A stretch of DNA of 64,000 nucleotides, taken from Kitasatospora aureofaciens. Lineage in GTDB: Bacteria > Actinomycetota > Actinomycetes > Streptomycetales > Streptomycetaceae. Shown here in pieces: positions 1 through 7,474 of this stretch. Numbering within the stretch: position 1 is the first letter of the stretch; each line of letters begins with the position of its first letter. The stretch spans positions 1 to 64,000 of the forward strand of contig JODU01000014.1 in assembly GCA_000720845.1 (NCBI GenBank). Direction: 5' to 3'. A program made the position numbers and the translations under genes. The notes beneath the pieces were generated by a model. That model saw nothing but the letters and a program-made list of their open reading frames with translations. It searched no databases and had not been told where the DNA came from.

Positions 1-108
1 GGTTGGGGGTTGGGGGGTTGGGGGCGGGAGGCTTGCGCTCTTCTTTGGGGGCGGCCCGGCCGTGGCGGGGCATGGACGGCCGGGCCGGTCTGCTGGAGAG
101 GGGCAGGG

Positions 109-1188
109 TCAGGGCAGCTCGTAGTCCGCGTTGAGCGCCGCTCCGGCCTCCGGGTGGGTCTGGTCGTAGCCGCGCGCGTCGCACTGCAGCCCGCCGACGA
201 TGCAGTGGCCGACCATGGTGTCGAGGGTCCGCTCGTCCCAGGCGTTGAAGAAGTCGTAGTGGAACGAGTAGCTCGCGCCACTGGCCAGTCGCACCCGGGA
301 GAGGTCACCGTTGACCGGGAAGGCCATCTTGAACTCGATCATCGGCAGGGCGACCGGGTGGTCGGCCGGGCAGACGTTGTTGTTGGTCCCCGGGTTGACC
401 ACCGGATACGCCATGTGGCTCTTGTGGTCCGGCGTGTCCAGGTTTCTGCCGTCCCAGCAACTGGGCGCCTGGAAGCGGATGTTGACCTGGACGTCCTGGC
501 GCTCGGGGCAGTCGGTCGGGAAGTCGACGTTGAAGAAGCTGTCGCCGCACTCCCAGCCCTCGACGAAGCCCGGGTGGTCGCGGAACTCCTGGGCGCTCTG
601 CATCGGGCTGGCGACGACGTAGCGCAGCCCCTTCGGGAAGGGCCGCACGCTGGTGTAGTCGGTGACGCCGGCCTTGTAGTAGATGGTCTGCGGGCCGACG
701 GGGAGCACCGGGCGGTCGCCGTCGTACATGGTCGGCATCCAGTAGCCCGAGCGGTCGCCGGGCGCCAGACAGGTGGTGGACCCGGCGTCGAGCGAGGCGG
801 TGGTGCTGTACGCGTTGGTCGTCGTGTTGCCCATGAAGGTGTGGTCGTGCGACTTCCCGGGCTGCTGCGCGTACACGATCGGGTCGTCGGGCGCCGTGTG
901 GCTGACCGCGCAGTTGGCCTGGAACTCGTGGAAGTAGCGGTGCGGCGGCTCCTTCGTGGACGGGGTGACGCCGGTGACCGGCGGGTTCGCGGGGATGTAG
1001 CCGTCGCCGTCCGGATCCTCGGGCGAGGAGGCGGTCGAGACCGCCATGGTGTGCCCGGCGTGCGTGGCGGGGGCTGAGGCGGTGGCGGGGGTGTCCGCGT
1101 TGGCCGCGACGGTGCCGATGCCGATCGAGGTCAGCAGTAACGCGCTCGCGACGAGGGTGCCGGACAGAACTTTCGATCTCCGTGGCAT
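109..1188 (-). CDS. Secreted DUF1996 domain protein
   Basis: Predicted exported protein of 359 residues. The N-terminus has two arginines, a hydrophobic stretch and an Ala-rich cleavage region near residue 31 (Sec signal). The mature part matches my recollection of DUF1996: a His-Asp-His block at about residues 114-116, several cysteines and conserved Trp/Gly positions. The biochemical role of the family is not established; many members sit beside extracellular polysaccharide enzymes in actinobacteria and fungi. The ATG at 1188 was chosen because GGAGGT lies 5 nt upstream and the signal peptide follows directly; an in-frame extension to 1758 would run across the operator region and through the neighbouring gene. 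The gene is divergent from the beta-helix gene at 1454, and both face two LacI-type palindromes. Confidence 0.85.
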   Translation of the reverse strand: MPRRSKVLSGTLVASALLLTSIGIGTVAANADTPATASAPATHAGHTMAVSTASSPEDPDGDGYIPANPPVTGVTPSTKEPPHRYFHEFQANCAVSHTAPDDPIVYAQQPGKSHDHTFMGNTTTNAYSTTASLDAGSTTCLAPGDRSGYWMPTMYDGDRPVLPVGPQTIYYKAGVTDYTSVRPFPKGLRYVVASPMQSAQEFRDHPGFVEGWECGDSFFNVDFPTDCPERQDVQVNIRFQAPSCWDGRNLDTPDHKSHMAYPVVNPGTNNNVCPADHPVALPMIEFKMAFPVNGDLSRVRLASGASYSFHYDFFNAWDERTLDTMVGHCIVGGLQCDARGYDQTHPEAGAALNADYELP

Positions 1189-1220
1189 GGAGACCTCCTG
1201 AGAAGGTCGGGGAAATTCTC

Positions 1221-1234
1221 GGAGAGCGCTCTCC
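1221..1234. promoter_or_regulatory. LacI-type operator palindrome 1
   Basis: GGAGAGCGCTCTCC is a perfect 14-bp palindrome with the AGCGCT core typical of LacI/CebR-family operators in Streptomyces. It lies 33 bp upstream of the DUF1996 start, where it could block that promoter. Function is inferred from sequence and position only. Confidence 0.6.
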
Positions 1235-1397
1235 CGAGTCGGAGTGTTGAGGGCGCGGAGGAGGGTGTCAAGGGATTCGGCAGAAGGGACGGGCGAACGC
1301 CCAACGTTCCACGTGTCCCCACTTGTTGAACGCGGCGCACAAGAAACGGTCGCAACTCTTGACGTCCTGTGGCGGGCGGATGAAGCATGCACACCCA

Positions 1398-1409
1398 GAG
1401 AGCGCTCCC
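1398..1409. promoter_or_regulatory. LacI-type operator palindrome 2
   Basis: GAGAGCGCTCCC is a near-palindrome (one mismatched pair) around the same AGCGCT core as the site at 1221, placed 45 bp before the beta-helix gene. Together the two sites suggest joint sugar-responsive repression of both divergent genes. Confidence 0.5.
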
Positions 1410-1453
1410 CCACCCCCACTTCGTTCACTTTCCGAACAAGGAGAGCCGCCCGC

Positions 1454-3289
1454 ATGCCCGCTTCTCCCACAAACTCCCCCACACCCGAGCCCTCCGGGGT
1501 ACGCCGCCGCAGCCTCCTCGGAGCGGCCGCGGCGGCGCCCGTGCTGGCCTCACTGGCCACCGCGGGTACCGCCTCCGCCTCCCCCGCCTCCGCAAGCACC
1601 TCCGCCGCCTCCGCCGTCGGCTCACCCGACGGCCCTCGTGCGCTGCCCGGCGGGGGCGACCTCGGGCCGAACGTCATCGTCTTCGACCCGTCCACGGCCG
1701 ACATCCAGGGCAGACTGGACGAGATCTTCAAGCAGCAGGAGTCCGCCCAGTTCGGCACCGGCCGCTACGCCCTGCTGTTCAAGCCCGGCACCTACGACGG
1801 GCTCAACGCCCAGCTCGGCTTCTACACCTCCATCGCGGGCCTCGGCCTCTCCCCCGACGACACCACCATCAACGGCGACGTCACGGTCGATGCCGGCTGG
1901 TTCGACGGCAACGCCACGCAGAACTTCTGGCGTTCGGCGGAGAACCTCGCGCTCGTCCCGGTCAGCGGCACCAACCGGTGGGCGGTCTCGCAGGCGGCGC
2001 CCTTCCGGCGCATGCACGTGCGCGGCGGCCTCAACCTCGCCCCCGACGGCTACGGCTGGGCCAGCGGCGGCTACATCGCCGACAGCCGGATCGACGGCAC
2101 GGTGGGACCGTACTCCCAGCAGCAGTGGTACACCCGGGACAGCTCGGTCGGCGGCTGGCTCAACGCCGTCTGGAACATGGTCTTCTCCGGTGTGGAGGGC
2201 GCGCCCGCGCAGAGCTTCCCCGAACCGCCCTGCACGACGCTGGAGACGACGCCCGTCTCCCGGGAGAAGCCGTTCCTCCACCTCGACGGCGACGAGTACC
2301 GCGTCTTCCTGCCGGACAAGCGCACCGACGCCCGCGGCGTCTCCTGGGGCAGCGGCACCCCGCGCGGGACCTCGCTCCCGCTGTCCCAGTTCTACGTCGC
2401 CAAGCCCGCCGACTCGGCGGCCACCCTCAACCAGGCGCTGGAGGAGGGCCTGCACCTGCTGCTGACGCCGGGGATCTACCACCTCGACCGGACCGTGGAC
2501 GTGAAGCGCGCGGGCACGGTCGTCCTGGGTCTGGGCTACGCCACCCTCATCCCGGACAACGGTGTCACCGCCCTGAAGGTCGCCGACGTGGACGGCGTAC
2601 GACTCGCCGGCTTCCTCGTGGACGCCGGTCCGGTCAACTCCGCGACCCTGCTGGAGATCGGGCCCGAGGGCGCGTCGGCGGACCACTCGGCCAACCCGAC
2701 CACGGTGCAGGACGTGTTCGTCCGGATCGGCGGGGCGGGCCCCGGCAAGGCGACCACCAGCCTGGTCGTCAACAGCCAGCACACCATCGTCGACCACACC
2801 TGGGTGTGGCGCGCCGACCACGGCGACGGCGTCGGCTGGGAGACCAACCGGGCCGACTACGGCGTGGTCGTCAACGGGGACGACGTACTGATGACCGGCC
2901 TGTTCGTGGAGCACTTCAACAAGTACGACGTGCAGTGGAACGGCGAGCGCGGCCGCACGGTCTTCTTCCAGAACGAGAAGGCGTACGACGCCCCCGACCA
3001 GGCCGCGATCCAGAACGGCTCGATCAAGGGCTACGCCGCCTACAAGGTCGGGGACGACGTCACCGAGCACGAGGGCTGGGGCCTGGGCAGCTACTGCTAC
3101 TACAACGTGAACCCGTCCATCGTGCAGCACCACGGCTTCGCCGCGCCGAACCGTTCCGGAGTGCGCTTCCACGGGCTGCTCGTGGTGTCGCTCGGCGGCA
3201 ACGGACAGTACGAGTGCGTCATCAACGACACGGGCTCGCCCACGTCGGGGACGGACACCGTGCCGTCGAAGGTGGTGCAGTACCCCTGA
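1454..3289 (+). CDS. Tat-exported right-handed beta-helix protein, putative polysaccharide-active
   Basis: Secreted 611-residue protein. Residues about 14-45 form a Tat signal (three Arg then Ser-Leu-Leu and an Ala-rich core). The rest has two halves, each with the short repeated beta-strands of pectate-lyase-like or GH55/GH87-like beta-helices; phrases such as NFWRSAENL, RRMHVRG and DHTWVWRADHG recur in this family. Homologues are often labelled adenylyl cyclase or coagulation factor 5/8 protein, labels I consider uninformative. No catalytic residues could be assigned. The ATG at 1454 follows AAGGAG and puts the Tat motif at the N-terminus; the upstream in-frame extension to 1244 would overlap the operators. 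Likely co-regulated with the divergent DUF1996 gene. A 13-bp terminator hairpin follows the stop. Confidence 0.8.
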   Translation: MPASPTNSPTPEPSGVRRRSLLGAAAAAPVLASLATAGTASASPASASTSAASAVGSPDGPRALPGGGDLGPNVIVFDPSTADIQGRLDEIFKQQESAQFGTGRYALLFKPGTYDGLNAQLGFYTSIAGLGLSPDDTTINGDVTVDAGWFDGNATQNFWRSAENLALVPVSGTNRWAVSQAAPFRRMHVRGGLNLAPDGYGWASGGYIADSRIDGTVGPYSQQQWYTRDSSVGGWLNAVWNMVFSGVEGAPAQSFPEPPCTTLETTPVSREKPFLHLDGDEYRVFLPDKRTDARGVSWGSGTPRGTSLPLSQFYVAKPADSAATLNQALEEGLHLLLTPGIYHLDRTVDVKRAGTVVLGLGYATLIPDNGVTALKVADVDGVRLAGFLVDAGPVNSATLLEIGPEGASADHSANPTTVQDVFVRIGGAGPGKATTSLVVNSQHTIVDHTWVWRADHGDGVGWETNRADYGVVVNGDDVLMTGLFVEHFNKYDVQWNGERGRTVFFQNEKAYDAPDQAAIQNGSIKGYAAYKVGDDVTEHEGWGLGSYCYYNVNPSIVQHHGFAAPNRSGVRFHGLLVVSLGGNGQYECVINDTGSPTSGTDTVPSKVVQYP

Positions 3290-3296
3290 CCGGGCA

Positions 3297-3326
3297 GGTG
3301 CCCCCGTCCGGGGGGACGGGGGCACC
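3297..3326. terminator. Bidirectional Rho-independent-type hairpin
   Basis: Perfect 13-bp stem GGTGCCCCCGTCC / GGACGGGGGCACC around a 4-nt G loop, between the convergent stops at 3289 and 3335. No U tract, as usual for Streptomyces. Confidence 0.85.
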
Positions 3327-3334
3327 CACCTCGC

Positions 3335-5422
3335 CTACCGCACGGCCGTCGCGGCCGCACCGGGCGCCGGCGCGTACCCGGTGGGCCGGGCGGTGAAGGT
3401 GCCGCGGCCCTGGGTGCGGCTGCGCAGCCGGGTCGCGTAACCGAACAGCTCGGCCAGCGGGACGGTGGCCGTGACCACCGCCGCGCCGCCCCGCGTGCCG
3501 GAGCCGGTGACCCGGCCGCGGCGTGCGGCGAGGTCACCGAGCACGCCGCCGAGCCCGTCCTCGGGCACGGTGACCGTGACCTCCACGACCGGTTCGAGCA
3601 GGACCATCCTGGACGCGCGCAGGGCGTCGCGGAGACCGAACCGGCCGGCCGTGCGGAAGGCCGTGTCCGAGGAGTCCTTCACATGGGTCTGGCCGTCGGT
3701 GAGCGTGACCCTCAGGCCGGTCACCGGGTGCCCGCCGAGCGGACCCTCGGCGAGGGCGTCCCGGCAGCCCGCCTCGACGGCCCGGACGTACTCCTGCGGC
3801 ACGCGTCCGCCGACGACCGTCGAACGGAACACGAAAGCGCCGCCCGCCGCGTCCCCGTCTGCTTCCTCCTTCCAAGGCTCCACGTCGAGCACGACGTGCG
3901 CGAACTGCCCGGCGCCGCCGTCCTGTTTGACGTGCCGGTGGACGAAGCCGGTGACGCCCTCGCCGACCGTCTCGCGGTACGCCACGCCGGGGCGGCCCAC
4001 GGAGACCTCGAGCCCGTGCTCGCGCCGTACGCGCTCCGTCGCGACCTCCAGGTGCAGTTCGCCCATGCCCGACAGCACGGTCTGTCCCGTCTCCGGGTCG
4101 GTCCGTACCGCCAGCGAGGGGTCCTCCTCGGTCAGCCGGGCGAGCGCCGAGGCCAGCCGTTCGGTGTCGGTGGAACGCCGGGCCTCCACCGCCACGTGCA
4201 CGACCGGTTCGGCCGCGCCCGGGCGCTCCAGGAGCAGGGGGGCGCCCGGCGCGCACAGGGTGGAGCCGGCGCGGGCCGACTTCAGCCCGACCACGGCGAC
4301 GATGTCCCCGGCGACCGCGTGCTCCAACGGGTCGTGCCGGTCGGCCCGTACCCGCAGGATGCGGCCGACGCGCTCGGTGCGGCGCGTGCCCGCGTCCCAC
4401 ACGGTGTCTCCCTTCTCGATCGTGCCCGAGTACACCCTCAGGTACATCAGCCGTCCCGTCGGGGTGGCGTTCACCTTGAACGCCAGTGCCGCCATCGGTG
4501 CCGCCGGGTCGGCGGGCCGCTCCCGCTCCGCGCCGTCGTGGGTGCCGCGTACCGGCGGCACGTCCAGCGGCGAGGGCAGGTACGCCACCACGGCGTCCAG
4601 CAGCGGTTCGACGCCGCGGTTGCGGTAGGCCGAGCCGCACAGGACGACCACGCCGTCGCCGGTGCGCGTCAGGTCGCGCAGGGCGCCGGTGAGGGTGGCC
4701 GCGGTGAGCGTCTCCCGGTCGCAGAACTCCTCCAGCGCGCCCGGGTGGCGTTCGGCGACCGCTTCCTCCAGCAGCCGCCGCCTGCGTGCCGCCTCCTCGC
4801 GCAAAGCCTCGGGCACGGGCTTCTCCTCGGCCGAGTCCGCGCCGTCGGCCCATACCAGGGCGCGCATGCGCGGCAGGTCGACGACGCCGGTGAAGCCGCT
4901 CTCCGTGCCGATGGGCAGGTGCACGACCAGGGGTACGGGGTGCAGCCGCTCGCGGATGGAGGCTACGGCGGTGTCGAGGTCGGCGCCCGCCCGGTCCATC
5001 TTGTTGACGAACGCGATCCTGGGCACGCCGTGCCGGTCGGCCTGCCGCCACACGGACTCGCTCTGCGGCTCCACCCCCGCGACCGCGTCGAACACCGCGA
5101 CCGCGCCGTCCAGCACCCGCAGGGAACGTTCGACCTCGTCGGCGAAGTCGACGTGCCCCGGGGTGTCGATGAGGTTGATCCGGTGCCCTGCCCAGGTGCA
5201 GCTGACGGCCGCGGCGAAGATGGTGATGCCGCGATCGCGTTCCTGCGGGTCGAAGTCGGTGACGGTGGTGCCGTCGTGGACCTCGCCCCGCTTGTGGGTG
5301 GTTCCGGTGGTGTAGAGGATCCGCTCGGTGACGGTGGTCTTGCCGGCGTCGACGTGGGCGAGGATGCCCAGGTTGCGGACGGTGGTGAGCGGGTTGGTGC
5401 GGGCGTTGGTGTGGGTGCGCAC
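3335..5422 (-). CDS. fusA: Elongation factor G paralogue
   Basis: Translational GTPase of 695 residues, close to full EF-G length. P-loop AHVDAGKTT at 22-30, switch I RGITI, then DTPGH and NKMD, followed by EF-G domains II-V. Domain IV contains the HVKQDGGAGQ block corresponding to HAKQSGGRGQ of canonical EF-G, which argues for an EF-G-like protein over a TetM-type ribosomal protection protein. It is not beside rpsL, rpsG or tuf, so I take it as the second EF-G of the genome (fusB or fusA2 type) and the housekeeping copy must lie elsewhere. GTG at 5422 was chosen because translation from there starts just before the conserved VRNLGILAHVDAGK segment; upstream in-frame codons give a low-complexity Arg/Pro-rich leader. 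Its special condition of use is unknown. Confidence 0.85.
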   Translation of the reverse strand: MRTHTNARTNPLTTVRNLGILAHVDAGKTTVTERILYTTGTTHKRGEVHDGTTVTDFDPQERDRGITIFAAAVSCTWAGHRINLIDTPGHVDFADEVERSLRVLDGAVAVFDAVAGVEPQSESVWRQADRHGVPRIAFVNKMDRAGADLDTAVASIRERLHPVPLVVHLPIGTESGFTGVVDLPRMRALVWADGADSAEEKPVPEALREEAARRRRLLEEAVAERHPGALEEFCDRETLTAATLTGALRDLTRTGDGVVVLCGSAYRNRGVEPLLDAVVAYLPSPLDVPPVRGTHDGAERERPADPAAPMAALAFKVNATPTGRLMYLRVYSGTIEKGDTVWDAGTRRTERVGRILRVRADRHDPLEHAVAGDIVAVVGLKSARAGSTLCAPGAPLLLERPGAAEPVVHVAVEARRSTDTERLASALARLTEEDPSLAVRTDPETGQTVLSGMGELHLEVATERVRREHGLEVSVGRPGVAYRETVGEGVTGFVHRHVKQDGGAGQFAHVVLDVEPWKEEADGDAAGGAFVFRSTVVGGRVPQEYVRAVEAGCRDALAEGPLGGHPVTGLRVTLTDGQTHVKDSSDTAFRTAGRFGLRDALRASRMVLLEPVVEVTVTVPEDGLGGVLGDLAARRGRVTGSGTRGGAAVVTATVPLAELFGYATRLRSRTQGRGTFTARPTGYAPAPGAAATAVR

Positions 5423-5811
5423 GGCCGGTGGCCTTTCGCTGCTCGATCGAGCTGATCGGTGAACAGGGCGGCGCGATTCCCGGGACGGGAGCGTGAACGG
5501 GGCCACGCGCCCACGCGGGGCGGGGCGGGAGTGGCGGTACGTCAGATGCCGGTCACGGGCATCCGGTGCCGGCCGCGCAGCGGACACCGGACGGCCGAAG
5601 ACACCAGGATCACCTCGTACCGGGACGGGGGAACGACGGGTGCGGTGCGGATGCGCACGGCCCTGCTCCCCTCACTCGCTTCACTCGGTGTCACGGTGAG
5701 TGTAGGAAGGGCCGGGGTGACGCCGCACCGTATTTTCGGCGCGCCCCGGAACGCGAGATGCCGGCCGGGACATCTCCCGGCCGGCATCTCGTCTGCCCGA
5801 TCTTGAACTTG
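5423..5811. other. Intergenic region between EF-G paralogue and tRNA-Leu
   Basis: 389 bp with no convincing gene. Several short open frames exist on both strands but lack ribosome sites and coding bias. The interval should hold the leftward EF-G promoter, and it ends in the tRNA terminator hairpin at 5755-5790. Confidence 0.7.
5755..5790 (-). terminator. Terminator of tRNA-Leu
   Basis: Perfect 16-bp stem GAGATGCCGGCCGGGA / TCCCGGCCGGCATCTC with loop CATC, starting 22 nt past the tRNA 3' end on the minus strand. Confidence 0.85.
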
Positions 5812-5896
5812 TGTCCGAGGGGGGACTTGAACCCCCACGCCCGATAAAGGGCACTAGCACCTCAAGCTAGCGCGTCTGCCATTCCGCCACCCGGAC
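5812..5896 (-). tRNA. tRNA-Leu (anticodon GAG)
   Basis: Class II tRNA of 85 nt read on the minus strand. The acceptor arms are GTCCGGG and CTCGGAC (one G-U pair), the anticodon stem CTAGC/GCTAG encloses TTGAGGT giving anticodon GAG, a long variable arm with a TGCCC/GGGCG stem follows, and the T arm has GTTCAAGTC. CCA is not encoded. No integrase lies nearby, so there is no sign that it serves as an integration site. Confidence 0.96.
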
Positions 5897-5943
5897 CAGG
5901 TGTCTGTCGCGGTGCGGGGGTGCTCCCCGCGGCGACATGGACA

Positions 5944-5973
5944 ACCATACCAAGGTTTGGCGGTGCCTTTCAC
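5944..5973 (-). promoter_or_regulatory. Candidate tRNA-Leu promoter
   Basis: On the minus strand GTGAAA (5973-5968) and TATGGT (5949-5944) are spaced by 18 bp, 48 nt upstream of the tRNA 5' end. Both are partial matches to -35 and -10 consensus, so the call is tentative. Confidence 0.4.
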
Positions 5974-6024
5974 CTGCGTTTCCTTCCCTGAGCGGCGGTC
6001 CGGGACCGGCGGCTCCGCGACGCC

Positions 6025-6030
6025 TAGGGT
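6025..6030 (+). promoter_or_regulatory. -10 box placed for a leaderless mRNA
   Basis: TAGGGT lies 6 nt before the ATG at 6037 and no ribosome-binding site is present, the arrangement expected for leaderless transcripts, which are common in Streptomyces. No clear -35. Confidence 0.5.
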
Positions 6031-6036
6031 CGCACC

Positions 6037-7368
6037 ATGAGTGACTGGATGGTTACGCAGGGCCCGCTCCCGCGGCGTCGGCCGCGGGCGTTGTCGCCGC
6101 TCAGGGAGCATCTGCGGGACACGTTCTGGTTCGCGCCCACCGCGGCCATGGTGGGTGTCCTCGTGGTCTGGCTGGTGGCCCAGGAGCTCGACGCGGCACT
6201 CGTCCGTTCGCTCCAGGACGACGGCGACTACGAAACGGTCGCCGAACTGCTGCGCTTCGCGGACGACGCGAAGACGGTGGTGTCGGCGGTCGGCTCGGCC
6301 ATGATGACCTTCATCGGTGTGGTGTTCAGCATCTCGCTGGTCGCGGTGCAGATGGCGAGCGGACAGTTCACCCCGCGGGTCGTGCGGCTCTTCGTGCGCA
6401 GCCGGATCACCAAGGCGACCTTCGCCGTCTTCCTCGCCACCTTCGTGCTGACGCTGCTCGTGCTGACCAGCTACGACAGCCATGCCGACCCCCGCACCGC
6501 CACGTCCGTCCCGCTGGTGCAGTCGGTGCTCACCCTGGCCATGGTCGCGCTGAGCCTGCTGCTCTTCGTGATGTACGTGAACGCCACCCTGCGGCTGATG
6601 CGGGTCAGCCATGTGATCGCCCGCATCGCCGCCGAGTCCTTCCGGGTGGCGGCGCTGATGCCCGTACCCGCGGACGGCGGCGGGGCGCCCGGCCTCGGGC
6701 CCGTGACGGCGTGGGTCGCCCACGACGGGCAGGGCGGTGTGCTGCGGGACGTGCACGTGGCCCGGTTGGTGCGAGTGGCCCGGGGGCACGGGGTGGTGCT
6801 GCGGCTGGTGCCTCGGATCGGTGACTTCCTGGTGCCGGGCACCCCGGTCCTGGCAGTGCACGGCGGGGCGGCTCCGCCGCGCCGGGCGCTGCGGTACGCC
6901 CTGTCCGTGGGGGTGGAGCGCACCTTCCACCAGGACCTGGCGTTCGGGCTGCGCCAGCTGTCCGACATCGGGCTGCGTGCCCTGTCCCCCGCGGTGAACG
7001 ATCCGACGACCGCCGTGCAGGCGCTGGACCGGGTCGTGCAGATCCTGGCCACGCTGTCGCGGCGGCCGCTGGACGCCGTGCTGCACCGGGACCGGCGCGG
7101 CGTGGTCCGGCTGGTGCAGCCCGTGCCCGGCTGGGCCGAGCTGGTGGACCTGGGGTTCGCCGAGGTCCGCGCCTGCGCCGTCGGGTCGCCGCAGGTCACA
7201 CGGCGCCTGGTGGCAGGTCTCGACGACCTGCTGCTGCTGGTGCCGCCGGAGCGGCGCGCACCGCTGCTGCGCCACCGCGAGCTGCTGCGGCAGGCCGTCG
7301 AGCGGACCGCACCGACCCCGGCGGACCGTGCCTTCGCACTACGGCCGGACCGCCAGGGCATCGGCTGA
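6037..7368 (+). CDS. DUF2254 family membrane protein
   Basis: Integral membrane protein of 443 residues matching DUF2254. Four hydrophobic segments lie at about 34-50, 87-108, 128-147 and 161-184, followed by a large soluble C-terminal domain with the family-typical run GLRALSPAVNDPTTAVQALD. No biochemical function is known for the family; the membrane half resembles a small channel or sensor fold, which is only an impression. The gene stands alone, convergent with the aldehyde dehydrogenase gene and separated from the tRNA by its own promoter. The start has no Shine-Dalgarno sequence but a TAGGGT box 6 nt upstream, so it is probably translated from a leaderless mRNA. Confidence 0.85.
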   Translation: MSDWMVTQGPLPRRRPRALSPLREHLRDTFWFAPTAAMVGVLVVWLVAQELDAALVRSLQDDGDYETVAELLRFADDAKTVVSAVGSAMMTFIGVVFSISLVAVQMASGQFTPRVVRLFVRSRITKATFAVFLATFVLTLLVLTSYDSHADPRTATSVPLVQSVLTLAMVALSLLLFVMYVNATLRLMRVSHVIARIAAESFRVAALMPVPADGGGAPGLGPVTAWVAHDGQGGVLRDVHVARLVRVARGHGVVLRLVPRIGDFLVPGTPVLAVHGGAAPPRRALRYALSVGVERTFHQDLAFGLRQLSDIGLRALSPAVNDPTTAVQALDRVVQILATLSRRPLDAVLHRDRRGVVRLVQPVPGWAELVDLGFAEVRACAVGSPQVTRRLVAGLDDLLLLVPPERRAPLLRHRELLRQAVERTAPTPADRAFALRPDRQGIG

Positions 7369-7404
7369 CCGGCCCGGGACCAGGGACCGCCCTCGGGGCC
7401 GGTC
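7367..7404. terminator. Possible bidirectional terminator
   Basis: GACCGGCCC and GGGCCGGTC form a 9-bp stem with a 20-nt G/C-rich loop that can pair internally, between the convergent stops of the DUF2254 and aldehyde dehydrogenase genes. Less ideal than the other terminators here. Confidence 0.45.
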
Positions 7405-7474
7405 ACCCGGCGGGCCCGATCACCCGGCGGGCCGGGCTCCCAGTGGGCCGTTCGCCGTCTCGGCCCGGCCCCCG

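Noticed and set aside
1622..3325. Minus-strand open frame of 567 codons over the beta-helix gene
   Set aside because: Shadow frame; no ribosome site, no domain, codon bias belongs to the plus-strand gene.
3335..5422. Tetracycline-type ribosomal protection protein in place of EF-G
   Set aside because: Domain IV keeps the EF-G HVKQDGGAGQ block; TetM-like proteins differ there.
5812..5896. tRNA-Leu as attachment site of an integrated element
   Set aside because: No integrase, no duplicated tRNA 3' end and no foreign base composition on either side.
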